A stretch of DNA of 47,284 nucleotides from Oscillospiraceae bacterium (GTDB lineage: Bacteria; Bacillota; Clostridia; Oscillospirales; Oscillospiraceae), in the NCBI GenBank assembly GCA_902767915.1, contig CACXJE010000005.1:24613-71896 (forward strand). The letters are read 5' to 3'. A program made the position numbers and the translations under genes. The notes beneath the pieces were generated by a model. The model saw nothing but the letters and a program-made list of their open reading frames with translations, was not told where the DNA came from and made no database searches. How positions within the stretch are numbered: the first letter of the stretch is position 1; every line of letters begins with the position of its first letter. Positions 18,081 through 26,586 of this stretch are shown here, one piece after another.

Positions 18081-20183
18081 TTACACCTCGAACATCAGAT
18101 CCCCGTAGGTGGGCACAGGCCAGAGATCCTTATCCACGATCAGCTCCAGGCTGTCCACAGCGGCACGGAGGCGCTTCATGTGAGGTACGACCGCATCCCG
18201 GCAGAAGTGGGCCATCTCCGGCACGTCGGACATGGTTCCCAGCTGCTCCACAGCCCGGTTCAGCGCATTGAGTTCCCCGTAGGCCTCGGTCAGGAGGGCG
18301 CTTGACCGGCGGATCAGGTCCTGCTGCACGCCGGTATCCGCGTCCGGGCAGGCCATTCTGGCCTTGTTCACCGAGTCGGACATCCGGGCGATAAACCGGA
18401 CGACTGCAGGGACGTAATGCTTTCCGGCCATGTGGACCATGGTCCTGGCCTCGATGGATTTGATCTTGGTGTAGGTCTCATACATGACCTCCGCCCGGGA
18501 TTCCAGCTCCGTCCGGGTGAAGATCTTATATTTGTCGAAGAGCGCAACGGTCTTTTCAGAAGTCAAAGCGGGCACAGCGTCCACCATGCAGCTGTGATTC
18601 GGCAGTCCCCGGCGGGCAGCCTCCTCGACCCAGGCCTGGCTGTAGCCGTCGCCGTTGAAAATGATCCGGATGTGATCCCGGATGTTTTGCGCGATCACAT
18701 CATTCAAAGCCTTGGAGAAGTCCTCTGCCTGCTCCAAAACGTCCGCCGCCTGGGAAAACGCATCGGCTACGATGGTGTTCAGGACCGTGTTGGCGTTGGC
18801 GATGGAATCAGAAGAGCCTACGGAGCGGAATTCAAACTTATTGCCGGTGAAGGCAAAGGGCGAGGTCCGGTTCCGGTCGGTGGCATCCTTGTCCAGCACA
18901 GGAAGGGTCGAAACGCCGGTGATCAACTGGCCGCCCGCAATGCAGGCTTCGGCAGAGCCGTGCTCATAGATCTGATTCACCACGTCCTCCAGCTGACTGC
19001 CCAGGAAGATGGAGATAATGGCCGGCGGCGCCTCATCCGCGCCCAGGCGTTCGTCATTGCCTACGTTTGCTGCGGACTGGCGCAACAGGGCCGCGTGCTC
19101 GTCCACCGCCTTCATGATGCAGGAGAGCACCAGCAGAAACTGCAGATTCTCATTGGGGGTATCCCCCGGATCCAGCAGATTCTCACCCCGGTCGGTGGAG
19201 ATGGACCAGTTGTTATGCTTGCCGGAGCCGTTCACGCCCGCAAAGGGCTTTTCGTGCAGCAGGCAGACCAGCCCGTGCTGGGTGGCTACCCGCTTCATGG
19301 TCTCCATCGTCAGCTGGTTCTGGTCCACCGCCACGTTGCAGGTGGTGTAGATGGGGGCCAGCTCATGCTGCGCGGGAGCCACCTCGTTGTGCTGGGTGGT
19401 AGCTGGAATGCCCAGCTTCCACAGCTCCAGGTTCAGATCCCGCATAAAATCGCCGATCCGCTCCCGGATTACGCCAAAATACTGATCCTCCAGCTCCTGC
19501 CCCTTGGGCGCCGGAGCGCCGAACAGGGTCCGGCCTGTATAGATCAGATCTCTGCGCTTGAGATACATCTCCTTGTCGACGATAAAATACTCCTGCTCCG
19601 GGCCCACAGACGGGATGACCCGGATCGCGTCCCGATTGCCGAACAGGCGGACAATCCGGATGGCCTGCTTGGACAGCGCCTCCATGGAGTGCAGCAGCGG
19701 TGTTTTATTATCCAGGGATTCGCCGTTGTAGGAGACGAACACCGTGGGAATGCAGAGGATTTTGCCCGCAGACATCTCCTTGATGAAGGCGGGAGAGGTG
19801 ATGTCCCAGGCGGTGTAGCCCCGGGCATAATGAGTGGCCCGCAGGCCGCCTGTGGGGAAGGAGGAAGCGTCCGGCTCCCCCATGATCAGCTGTCTTCCGG
19901 TCAGACGGAGGATGGTCTTTCCCTCCCGGGGATAGGTGATAAAGGAATCGTGCTTTTCCGCGGTAATGCCCGTCAGCGGCTGGAACCAGTGGGTAAAGTG
20001 GGTGGCACCCTTCTCCACCGCCCATTCCATCATGGATTTTGCCACCACGTCCGCGGTCTGTAAAGAAATCTGTCCGCCGTGATCCAGCACCTGCTTGACC
20101 TCCCGGAATGCCATCTCGGGAAGCCGCTGGCGCATGACGCTTTCGCTGAACACGTTGGAACCAAAGATTTCGGAAATGCCCAT
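18081..20183 (-). CDS. glnN: Glutamine synthetase type III
   Basis: This 700-residue enzyme is a type III glutamine synthetase, the large form (about 700 residues rather than about 450) that makes glutamine from glutamate, ammonia and ATP. Family hallmarks seen are NEVAPAQHELAPIY, FAGVNGSGKHNNWS, NRTSPFAFTGNKFEFR and the long C-terminal extension with SNANT-like loops. The start at 20183 has AAGGGAG upstream; an in-frame extension of 21 codons overlaps the promoter and is rejected. It has its own promoter and shares a terminator. No GlnR or PII gene is nearby. Confidence 0.96.
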   Translation of the reverse strand: MGISEIFGSNVFSESVMRQRLPEMAFREVKQVLDHGGQISLQTADVVAKSMMEWAVEKGATHFTHWFQPLTGITAEKHDSFITYPREGKTILRLTGRQLIMGEPDASSFPTGGLRATHYARGYTAWDITSPAFIKEMSAGKILCIPTVFVSYNGESLDNKTPLLHSMEALSKQAIRIVRLFGNRDAIRVIPSVGPEQEYFIVDKEMYLKRRDLIYTGRTLFGAPAPKGQELEDQYFGVIRERIGDFMRDLNLELWKLGIPATTQHNEVAPAQHELAPIYTTCNVAVDQNQLTMETMKRVATQHGLVCLLHEKPFAGVNGSGKHNNWSISTDRGENLLDPGDTPNENLQFLLVLSCIMKAVDEHAALLRQSAANVGNDERLGADEAPPAIISIFLGSQLEDVVNQIYEHGSAEACIAGGQLITGVSTLPVLDKDATDRNRTSPFAFTGNKFEFRSVGSSDSIANANTVLNTIVADAFSQAADVLEQAEDFSKALNDVIAQNIRDHIRIIFNGDGYSQAWVEEAARRGLPNHSCMVDAVPALTSEKTVALFDKYKIFTRTELESRAEVMYETYTKIKSIEARTMVHMAGKHYVPAVVRFIARMSDSVNKARMACPDADTGVQQDLIRRSSALLTEAYGELNALNRAVEQLGTMSDVPEMAHFCRDAVVPHMKRLRAAVDSLELIVDKDLWPVPTYGDLMFEV

Positions 20184-20217
20184 TTGTCGTTTCTCCCTTC
20201 GGGAAAATGTCTGTACA

Positions 20218-20246
20218 ACTATACCGCATTTTGGATTGAAATGCAA
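20218..20246 (-). promoter_or_regulatory. Promoter for glnN
   Basis: Minus strand: TTGCAT (20246-20241), 17-base spacer, TATAGT (20223-20218), 35 bases before the start codon. Confidence 0.7.
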
Positions 20247-20351
20247 GAAAGAATTGGGAATATCTGATTTACACCCAAAAATTTATGAATTCAGACAATT
20301 TTTTATGTATATTCATCCTGAGAATGGGCAAAAAAAGCAAGAGGTGTCGCA

Positions 20352-21026
20352 ATGAACATTACGCTGATTCGAACTGTTTTGCTTTACAGTCTGTTGATTT
20401 TCACCGTGCGTATGATGGGCAAGCGCCAGGTGGCCGAGATGGAGCCCGCCGAATTCGTGGTCACGATGCTGCTGGCCAATCTGGCCTCGGTTCCCATGCA
20501 GGATAACGGACTGCCATTGATCTCCGGGCTGGTGCCGATTTTTACGGTACTCAGCCTGGAGCTGATTCTGGCGGTGCTGTCCATGCGCTTTCTGCCGGTT
20601 CGCAGACTGCTCTGCGGCCTGCCGGCCGTTTTGATCCGGGACGGAGAAATCGATCAGAGGGCCCTGGGCCAGAGCCGGGTCAGCCTGGATGAGCTGACCC
20701 AAAAGCTTCGGGAAAAGGACGTATTTGATCTTCGCGCTGTAAAATACGCCATCCTGGAAACGGACGGCGAGCTTTCCGTGATGCTCTGCGGCGCGCATAA
20801 ACCGGTTACGGTGCAGGACTGCGGATTTGAGGCAAAGGACGCCAAGCTGCCCTATACGCTGATCTCCGACGGCGTGATACTTCGGCATAATCTGAAGGAG
20901 GCCGGTTATTCTTTGGAGCAGTTGAAAAAGGAGCTGCAGTCCAGAGGCTGCCGGGTCCGGGACGTGTTTCTTATGACAACAGATCAGGTGAAGACCCAGG
21001 CGTTCGTCAGAAAGGAGAAGCCATGA
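20352..21026 (+). CDS. DUF421 (YetF-like) membrane protein
   Basis: This 224-residue protein has about three N-terminal membrane helices (about residues 5-20, 37-50 and 58-80) with the family signature RMMGKRQVAEMEPAEFV, then a cytoplasmic YetF-type alpha/beta region (about 85-215). B. subtilis YetF-family proteins are linked to spore germination and membrane functions, but the molecular role is unknown. AGAGGTG lies before the start. The stop overlaps the start of the DUF4363 gene in ATGA; these two families are commonly paired. The 168-base upstream gap is AT-rich and shared with glnN; no convincing plus-strand promoter was found. Confidence 0.9.
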   Translation: MNITLIRTVLLYSLLIFTVRMMGKRQVAEMEPAEFVVTMLLANLASVPMQDNGLPLISGLVPIFTVLSLELILAVLSMRFLPVRRLLCGLPAVLIRDGEIDQRALGQSRVSLDELTQKLREKDVFDLRAVKYAILETDGELSVMLCGAHKPVTVQDCGFEAKDAKLPYTLISDGVILRHNLKEAGYSLEQLKKELQSRGCRVRDVFLMTTDQVKTQAFVRKEKP

Positions 21027-21391
21027 AATATTTGTATATCGGTCTTTTAATTCTCTGCCTGCTGCTGTGCGCCTGTTATCTTTCCACCCGGCAGATCGAT
21101 CATCGCACGGAGGCGATGCTTCTTCCCCTTCACCAGGCTCTGCAGGCCTTTCGGGCAGGGGACGTAACGGCCGGAACCCGCTTTGTGGCGGAAACCAATG
21201 CCCAATGGGCGCGGAACGAGGCTTTTTTCGCTTCTCTGCTGAGCCATGAAAAAACCGCCCAGGTTTCGGAGGATCTGAGGCTTCTCTCCCTGGGGCACCC
21301 GGAGGAGTTTGAGAAAACCTGCATCCGGCTGATCGATAACCTGGAAAGAATCCGGCACATGGATCTGCCGGTGCCGGAAAATATCTTATAG
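21023..21391 (+). CDS. DUF4363 family protein
   Basis: This 122-residue protein has one N-terminal hydrophobic segment (residues 3-19, containing LLILCLLLCAC) and then a helical soluble domain, as in the DUF4363 family. The cysteine at the end of the hydrophobic stretch might suggest a lipoprotein, but the lipobox is poor. It is coupled to the DUF421 gene by an ATGA overlap and followed by a strong terminator, so the pair forms a two-gene operon. Function is unknown. Confidence 0.83.
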   Translation: MKYLYIGLLILCLLLCACYLSTRQIDHRTEAMLLPLHQALQAFRAGDVTAGTRFVAETNAQWARNEAFFASLLSHEKTAQVSEDLRLLSLGHPEEFEKTCIRLIDNLERIRHMDLPVPENIL

Positions 21392-21399
21392 AAACACAC

Positions 21400-21433
21400 A
21401 AAAGCAGCGGGCTCATTTGCCCGCTGCTTTTTT
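21400..21433. terminator. Terminator after the DUF421/DUF4363 operon
   Basis: Arms at 21400-21412 and 21419-21431, 6-base loop, T-run to 21433. The left arm begins with four As, so it can also stop the convergent deaminase transcript. Confidence 0.9.
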
Positions 21434-21444
21434 ACGTTCTATGT

Positions 21445-21966
21445 TTATTGCGCTTCCGGCTTCTGCTCAAAGCTGAAGCCCTCCGGGACACGGTCCATAA
21501 TGGATTCGTCGTTAAAGACCCATTCCTGAACGTTGACGGTCTCGTACTGATCCTTGCCGGTGCGCATGACGACCTTTTTGATGCCGGCATTGATAATTAC
21601 CCGACGGCACATGGAGCAGGGCTGCACCGTTTCCAGGTACTCCCCGGTCTTGGCATCCTTTCCTGCCAGGAAAAGGGTGCCGCCCAGGCACTCGCTGCGG
21701 GATGCGGAAATAATCGCGTTCATCTCCGCATGGACGCTCCGGCAGAGCTCATACCGCTGGCCGTGGGGAATGTTCAGCTTCTCCCGCAGGCAATAGCCCA
21801 AGTCAATACAGTTATCCCGGCCTCTGGGGGCGCCGTTGTAACCGGTGGATACGATCTCATCGTTGCGAACAATGATCGCGCCGTAGTGTGACCGACCGCA
21901 AGTGGATCGCTCCAGAACCGTCTCTGCGATATCCAGATAATAGTTCGTCTTATCGATTCTTCCCAT
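21445..21966 (-). CDS. dCMP deaminase-like cytidine/deoxycytidylate deaminase
   Basis: This 173-residue zinc deaminase has the site CRSVHAEMNAI (zinc His and catalytic Glu) and PCSMCRRVI (two zinc cysteines). The N-terminal GYNGAPRGRDNC stretch is typical of the dCMP deaminase/ComEB branch, which makes dUMP from dCMP. The SGYNG-type loop argues against tRNA adenosine deaminase. ComEB is sometimes placed next to comEC, but here comEC is 20 kb away. The start has AGGAGG upstream and a good promoter further up; the gene is monocistronic. Confidence 0.9.
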   Translation of the reverse strand: MGRIDKTNYYLDIAETVLERSTCGRSHYGAIIVRNDEIVSTGYNGAPRGRDNCIDLGYCLREKLNIPHGQRYELCRSVHAEMNAIISASRSECLGGTLFLAGKDAKTGEYLETVQPCSMCRRVIINAGIKKVVMRTGKDQYETVNVQEWVFNDESIMDRVPEGFSFEQKPEAQ

Positions 21967-21996
21967 GGCACAGCCTCCTGTTCCTGGTTTTTTGTT

Positions 21997-22025
21997 ATTA
22001 TATCATGTCCTGTCAAGAACTGCAA
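21997..22025 (-). promoter_or_regulatory. Promoter for the dCMP deaminase-like gene
   Basis: Minus strand: TTGCAG (22025-22020), 17-base spacer, TATAAT (22002-21997), about 30 bases before the start. Confidence 0.75.
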
Positions 22026-22067
22026 GTATTTTTCAGATAAACCTGCTTCTCTCCCTATGAAAAGAAG

Positions 22068-22096
22068 TTGCAATCCCATAGAAAATATTTTATAAT
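22068..22096 (+). promoter_or_regulatory. Promoter for the sigma factor operon
   Basis: TTGCAA (22068-22073), 17-base spacer, TATAAT (22091-22096), 57 bases before the start. It resembles a housekeeping promoter rather than a typical ECF autoregulated one. Confidence 0.72.
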
Positions 22097-22153
22097 CGGA
22101 TGCAACAATTCCGATCCGAACAGCGTTATTATTTACGAAAGGAGGGCGAGGTC

Positions 22154-22696
22154 ATGCTGGATTCTTCCCTGCTCCGGCGTCTGCAGCACCGGGATCAGGA
22201 TGCGCTGGAAGCTCTGACGAACAAATACCGTTCCTATGTCTGTACCATCATTTCCAATATGATCACCGGCACCGGAACCTACAGCGACGTAGAAGAGCTC
22301 TGTGACGACGCCTTCCTGGCGGTTTGGCAGAACGCGGACACCATTGAGGCCGGCAAGCTGAAGGCCTATCTGGGCACTACAGCCCGGAATAAGGCAAAGA
22401 GCTGGCTGCGCACCCGGCGGGAGCTTCCCATGGATCTCGATGAGATCGAGATTCCGGACGGATCCCTTCCCCTGGAGGAAAAAGCGATTCAGGCCGAGCT
22501 GGCAAAACGGCTCCGACAGGCCATTGACGCAATGCGGCCCAAGGACCGGGAAATCTTCCTGCGCTATTATTATTACCTGGAGAACACCGACACCATCGCG
22601 GCAAGGATGGACATCCCCGCCGCCACGGTCCGCTCCAGACTGGCCAGAGGCAGGGAGCAATTAAAAAATACGCTGTGTAAGGAGGACTGGCCATGA
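22154..22696 (+). CDS. ECF-type RNA polymerase sigma factor
   Basis: This 180-residue protein has sigma region 2 (about residues 15-95, with YSDVEELCDDAFLAVW and the downstream ARNKAKSWLRTR) and region 4 (about 115-172, with LRPKDREIF-like and ATVRSRLARGREQLK helix-turn-helix). There is no region 3. The start at 22154 has AGGAGGG upstream; a longer in-frame opening at 22100 is rejected. It is coupled by ATGA to a large membrane protein that is probably its anti-sigma factor. Targets are not visible. Confidence 0.92.
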   Translation: MLDSSLLRRLQHRDQDALEALTNKYRSYVCTIISNMITGTGTYSDVEELCDDAFLAVWQNADTIEAGKLKAYLGTTARNKAKSWLRTRRELPMDLDEIEIPDGSLPLEEKAIQAELAKRLRQAIDAMRPKDREIFLRYYYYLENTDTIAARMDIPAATVRSRLARGREQLKNTLCKEDWP

Positions 22697-25251
22697 AGAT
22701 TCGAATCACCGATTTACTGGATCAATATCACGACGAATCCGTCATGCTGACGTCTTCGGAAGCGCAGCAGACGGAGGTTGATAATACCATGAAAGAGACA
22801 GTTGAAATCAAACAAAGCAAGCATCGGTTCGGCTGGAAGGAAGGCCTTGCCGTCGCCGCTGCCGCCGCGGTTTTCGTGCTGGGCGGCTTCGGCATCAGCA
22901 AGCTGCTGAAAAAGGGTCCCGCGCAGGAATCCCCCGTTGTCTATGAATCCGGAGAAAGCACCGTGCATTCCGAGCCGATTGTCACGGACGATACTTCAGA
23001 CGATTATGTGCCTGAGCAGCCTGAGGTCTGGACCGACGTGGAATTGACGCCGGAGCTGCAGCGGCAGGCCAACCGCTTTCTGACCTATTTCGCCGAGCAG
23101 GGCGTCACGAAGCTGAATCCGGAAGCTGCGGACGACTATGAGCTGGTCAGCTTCGCCCATCTGTACTACAAGATCCATGAACCGGAGGCCATTGTCTATC
23201 AGAGCCTGAACGAGGAAAGCTACGAAACGCTGACGGAAACGCAGGTCAACGATCTGCTGATGCGACTGATGAATCGGACGGTCCAGGTGGAAGAAGACAC
23301 CGATTTCACTGAGCAGCGGGGCGACAACTACGCTGTGCATGAAATGTTCCGGGATGGCTGCTTCTGGTTCCCCGCAGCCGACGGTGATATGCATTCCCAG
23401 TTCGCTGTCTGCCAGAGGGTCCAGGACAATGCCTCCGGCGGCCGCAGATTTGACTATAAGGTCTATGATTTCATGGGGCCCATGGACCTGAGCCGGGAGG
23501 AGAAGGAAGCCCTCGCCGATCTGACCTCCCAGCAGGCAGAGCAGGATGACACCTATATCGCTGTTATGTCCGGCGCTGCGCTTGTGCAGCTGGACGACCA
23601 TAGAGATAACGGCTGGTTCCTGCTGTCTCTGAATGCCGCCTATACGGATCAGTTTGAGGATCCGGTGGATCCTTCCGAAGGCACGGACGAGCAGCTGTCT
23701 GCGGAGGAGCTCCGCAGCTGCAACCAGCTGCTCAGCCGTCTGGCGGAGCAGGACGTGGCCAGCCTGATCGAGCTGAAGCAGGATGAATCCGCTCTGATGA
23801 CCTTTGCCCACAATCTGGCGAAGCTTCACACGGACGCTGGCTTCCCGATCACGAAGCAGAGCCGGAACGGCGCGGAATATGACACCATGGCCCTTGCGCA
23901 CGTCAATGGGATTCTTCGGCAGCTCTTCGGCGCGGAAGTGCATCCGGAAGCAGGCGCGGAATTCCCCTCTCCGATTTACAACGACAACGAAGCCAAGGGC
24001 TTTCTTGAGGACGGCACCGTCTGGTTCCCCGTCGGCAGTGGCTATACCTATCCCTGCTTTGCGATTTGCACGAAGGCAGAAAGAACAGAATACGGCTATG
24101 AGGACGGAGACGTCTCCGTGGATCTCGCTTGCATTGCCGTGGAATTCAACGTCTATGAGACCACGCTGGAGGACTTTGAAACCGGCAAGGCTGCCGAATA
24201 CTGTCAGCTGACCGCCCAGGAGGCGGAGGCTCTGGCCGCACAGAAGGTCTTCTATCTGACGGAAAAGGGCACGGCATACATCAGTCTGGTCGGCGGCGGC
24301 ACCGTACTGGATTATGAGCGGACCTGGGTGGAGCCCGAGGGCTGGGAAGAAGAGTTCCCCCAGGAGTACCCGGTCACAGAATTTCGGATCGAGGGCAAAG
24401 GCTTCCTGCAGAGCGGAGAAATTAACCTGTATCGCTATGAGCAGCTGCCTGAGGCCGAGGGCTACATGGACATTCTGACCGGGATCGCCCGGGAAGCCCT
24501 GAACAGCCCCGACGCGGCTTACGCGATCGACTCCCCTCACGACGGATACGCAAACTGGTTTATGGAGACCCCGCAGGGTGGATCCTCCGTCTCCGGTTCC
24601 AGTATCACCGGACGCTTCACCTATGAGCTTTCACCGGCCTTTGATCGGATTTTGGCGCAGTCCCAGCGCACCGTGACCGATCGGGCCGCCATGGAGCAGG
24701 CTGCCCGGGACTATGTGGAAAAGTTCACCGGAATTACAGGCGAGCTGGTCCTTGTGGGTTCCACGGACGATGACCTCCACTATCACGACGTGCGGTTCAC
24801 CGGTTTGCGGGACGTGGTTGTCCCCACTGTGATTTATTATTTCCGCTCTGAGGAGAACAGCCGGATCCGTCTGGCTGCCCAGGACGGTCTGGAACTTCCG
24901 GTTTCCTGCGGTGACAGCAGCCTCGACGACCTGACCGATCATACGTTTGCGGTGACCGTGTGGCCCGACGGAACGGTTGTGCGGGGTAATAACTACATTA
25001 CCCGTGCCCGGATCGTCGCCGATGGAACGATCCGGATGCCGGACGAATCCGACATGGACCGGATCCTAAGCTTTACGACCTCCTTTGCGGAAAACGACAC
25101 CTTTGTCCTGGAAGCCGCCGGCGTGGAGCAATACAGCGTCTATTTCGGCTACGGAGAGGTCGGGCCGGTTCTGACCGTAAGATACCATTTTGAAAGCCGC
25201 CCGGAGGAGCATCTCACAACCAATATTACGATGGCCGGGCTGCTGGATTGA
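22693..25251 (+). CDS. Large single-pass membrane protein, probable anti-sigma factor
   Basis: This 852-residue protein has a short cytoplasmic N-terminus (about 1-50), one membrane helix at about 52-72 (GLAVAAAAAVFVLGGFGI) and a huge outside part. No zinc anti-sigma HxxxCxxC motif is visible. The outside part begins with an acidic linker (about 75-115), then two related modules of about 210 residues (about 120-325 and 335-550). Shared landmarks are an L.A..L..CN/AN.FL start, a LxxLM/LRQLFG helix, a G.FWFP or GTVWFP strand and a YISLV/YIAVMSGAALV-type strand. The final 300 residues are a different domain rich in beta-strand. The coupling to the sigma gene is the ground for the anti-sigma call; the sensed ligand is unknown. 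Confidence 0.72.
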   Translation: MKIRITDLLDQYHDESVMLTSSEAQQTEVDNTMKETVEIKQSKHRFGWKEGLAVAAAAAVFVLGGFGISKLLKKGPAQESPVVYESGESTVHSEPIVTDDTSDDYVPEQPEVWTDVELTPELQRQANRFLTYFAEQGVTKLNPEAADDYELVSFAHLYYKIHEPEAIVYQSLNEESYETLTETQVNDLLMRLMNRTVQVEEDTDFTEQRGDNYAVHEMFRDGCFWFPAADGDMHSQFAVCQRVQDNASGGRRFDYKVYDFMGPMDLSREEKEALADLTSQQAEQDDTYIAVMSGAALVQLDDHRDNGWFLLSLNAAYTDQFEDPVDPSEGTDEQLSAEELRSCNQLLSRLAEQDVASLIELKQDESALMTFAHNLAKLHTDAGFPITKQSRNGAEYDTMALAHVNGILRQLFGAEVHPEAGAEFPSPIYNDNEAKGFLEDGTVWFPVGSGYTYPCFAICTKAERTEYGYEDGDVSVDLACIAVEFNVYETTLEDFETGKAAEYCQLTAQEAEALAAQKVFYLTEKGTAYISLVGGGTVLDYERTWVEPEGWEEEFPQEYPVTEFRIEGKGFLQSGEINLYRYEQLPEAEGYMDILTGIAREALNSPDAAYAIDSPHDGYANWFMETPQGGSSVSGSSITGRFTYELSPAFDRILAQSQRTVTDRAAMEQAARDYVEKFTGITGELVLVGSTDDDLHYHDVRFTGLRDVVVPTVIYYFRSEENSRIRLAAQDGLELPVSCGDSSLDDLTDHTFAVTVWPDGTVVRGNNYITRARIVADGTIRMPDESDMDRILSFTTSFAENDTFVLEAAGVEQYSVYFGYGEVGPVLTVRYHFESRPEEHLTTNITMAGLLD

Positions 25252-25289
25252 ATTTTGGAAATAAACTGAATTCTAAGATTTTACTATAG

Positions 25290-25333
25290 AAAAACGCCGC
25301 GGAATATGCTATAATATTGCGCGGCGTTTTTTT
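25290..25333 (+). terminator. Terminator after the sigma/anti-sigma operon
   Basis: AAAAACGCCGCG (25290-25301) pairs with CGCGGCG and a 7-base T-run (25320-25333). The 18-base loop is AT-rich and can pair further (AATAT with ATATT); it also contains an extended -10 box. Confidence 0.88.
25307..25315 (+). promoter_or_regulatory. Extended -10 promoter nested in the terminator loop
   Basis: The loop contains TGCTATAAT, a TGnTATAAT extended -10 box, 89 bases before the DUF4317 gene start. No good -35 is visible. It would start transcription across the terminator's own right arm. Confidence 0.4.
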
Positions 25334-25403
25334 GCCTGCAGCGCATTCCCTGCCTGCAACATTTTAATTGTTTGAATCGTATTCCTGAATGAGGTGCTAA
25401 TAA

Positions 25404-26567
25404 ATGATCGATAAAGAGGTCGCAGAGCTGCGGCGAAGATTCAGACAGGACCGGACCGCGATTACGCGGATCTACGGCTGTTATATTAACCAGTTTGCGG
25501 AGATCGTCACCACCTTTGACGAGTCTCTCACCATGCTCCCCATGGAGGAGCAGGAGAAATACCTGGAGCTGCTGAAGAAGGGCCTATCCGGCACCATCGG
25601 ACGAACGCTCTCCGACATCAGCTTCTCCACATCCCAGGTGTTGGACAGCGACGAGCACAGACTCCTTTCCAGACTGCGGGATTCCAAGCTGGCAGACCAG
25701 GAGGCCCGTGACGCCCTCTATCAAAAAATCGCCGGATCCCTGAAGCTGGGAGACCACAGCATTCTAGTGCTGCTGGCCTGCGACGTCTACGACGTTCCCT
25801 TCCGGGCAAAGGACGGCAGCCTCCAGGCCGACAGCGGCGATCTGCAATTCACCTACGTTGTCTGCTCCATCTGCCCGGTGAAGGAGACCTCCCCCGTGCT
25901 GCGGTATGACGCTGCGGAAAAGGCCTTCCGCAACCATGGGACGGATTGGGTTGTGGGCAATCCGGAGCTGGGCTTCCTCTTCCCTGCCTTTGACGACCGG
26001 GCGGCCAACCTGTACGGCGCTCTGCTGTACAACCGCAGCAAGGACAACAGCTATGACGGGTTCGTAGACGCGATCTTCCACACCCAGCCCCCCATGGCCA
26101 TCGGCATCCAGAAGGACACCTTCCGGGAGGTCCTGGTGGACGCTTTGGAGGAGGAGTGCCGGGTGGACGTGGTCCAAAACGTCCATGCCCAACTGCGGGA
26201 AATGACGCAGGTCCACAAGGAGGCCCGTTCTCCCGAGCCCCTGCGGGTCAGCTGCCGGGAGGTCGGCGAGATCCTGGAGAGCGCCGGCGTCACCGAGCCG
26301 AAAATGGCCAGCTTCCGGGTCAAATTTGAGCAGGCCTTCGGCGTCGACAGTGAAGTTCCGCCGCAGAATCTGCTGGGCACCGCCCAGCTGGAATATAAGA
26401 CGCCGGAGGTGCTTGTGAAAGTAGACCCGGACCGGCAGGACCTGATCCGGTTCCGGGAAATCGGCGGTGTAAAATACCTGATGATCCAGGTAGAGGAGGG
26501 CGTGGAGCTCAACGGTGTTGCAGTCCAGTATCCTCTTCAAGAATCCGAATTAGCAACTGATCTTTGA
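25404..26567 (+). CDS. DUF4317 family protein
   Basis: This 387-residue protein matches the DUF4317 family found widely in clostridia; no function is established. It is soluble, with no signal peptide. It begins with a helical region ending in FSTSQVLDSDEHRLLSRLR (about residues 72-90). The middle has TYVVCSICPVKETSP and FLFPAFDDRAANLYGALLYNR. It ends in a short beta-rich domain. A GAGGTGCTAAT site precedes the start. It is followed after 19 bases by the surface protease gene, so the two are probably co-transcribed. Length is normal for the family. Confidence 0.87.
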   Translation: MIDKEVAELRRRFRQDRTAITRIYGCYINQFAEIVTTFDESLTMLPMEEQEKYLELLKKGLSGTIGRTLSDISFSTSQVLDSDEHRLLSRLRDSKLADQEARDALYQKIAGSLKLGDHSILVLLACDVYDVPFRAKDGSLQADSGDLQFTYVVCSICPVKETSPVLRYDAAEKAFRNHGTDWVVGNPELGFLFPAFDDRAANLYGALLYNRSKDNSYDGFVDAIFHTQPPMAIGIQKDTFREVLVDALEEECRVDVVQNVHAQLREMTQVHKEARSPEPLRVSCREVGEILESAGVTEPKMASFRVKFEQAFGVDSEVPPQNLLGTAQLEYKTPEVLVKVDPDRQDLIRFREIGGVKYLMIQVEEGVELNGVAVQYPLQESELATDL

Positions 26568-26586
26568 GAAACTGCAGGAGTATTTC

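Noticed and set aside
21445-21966. tRNA adenosine deaminase TadA
   Set aside because: The GYNGAPRGRDNC loop and the order of motifs fit the dCMP deaminase/ComEB branch instead.
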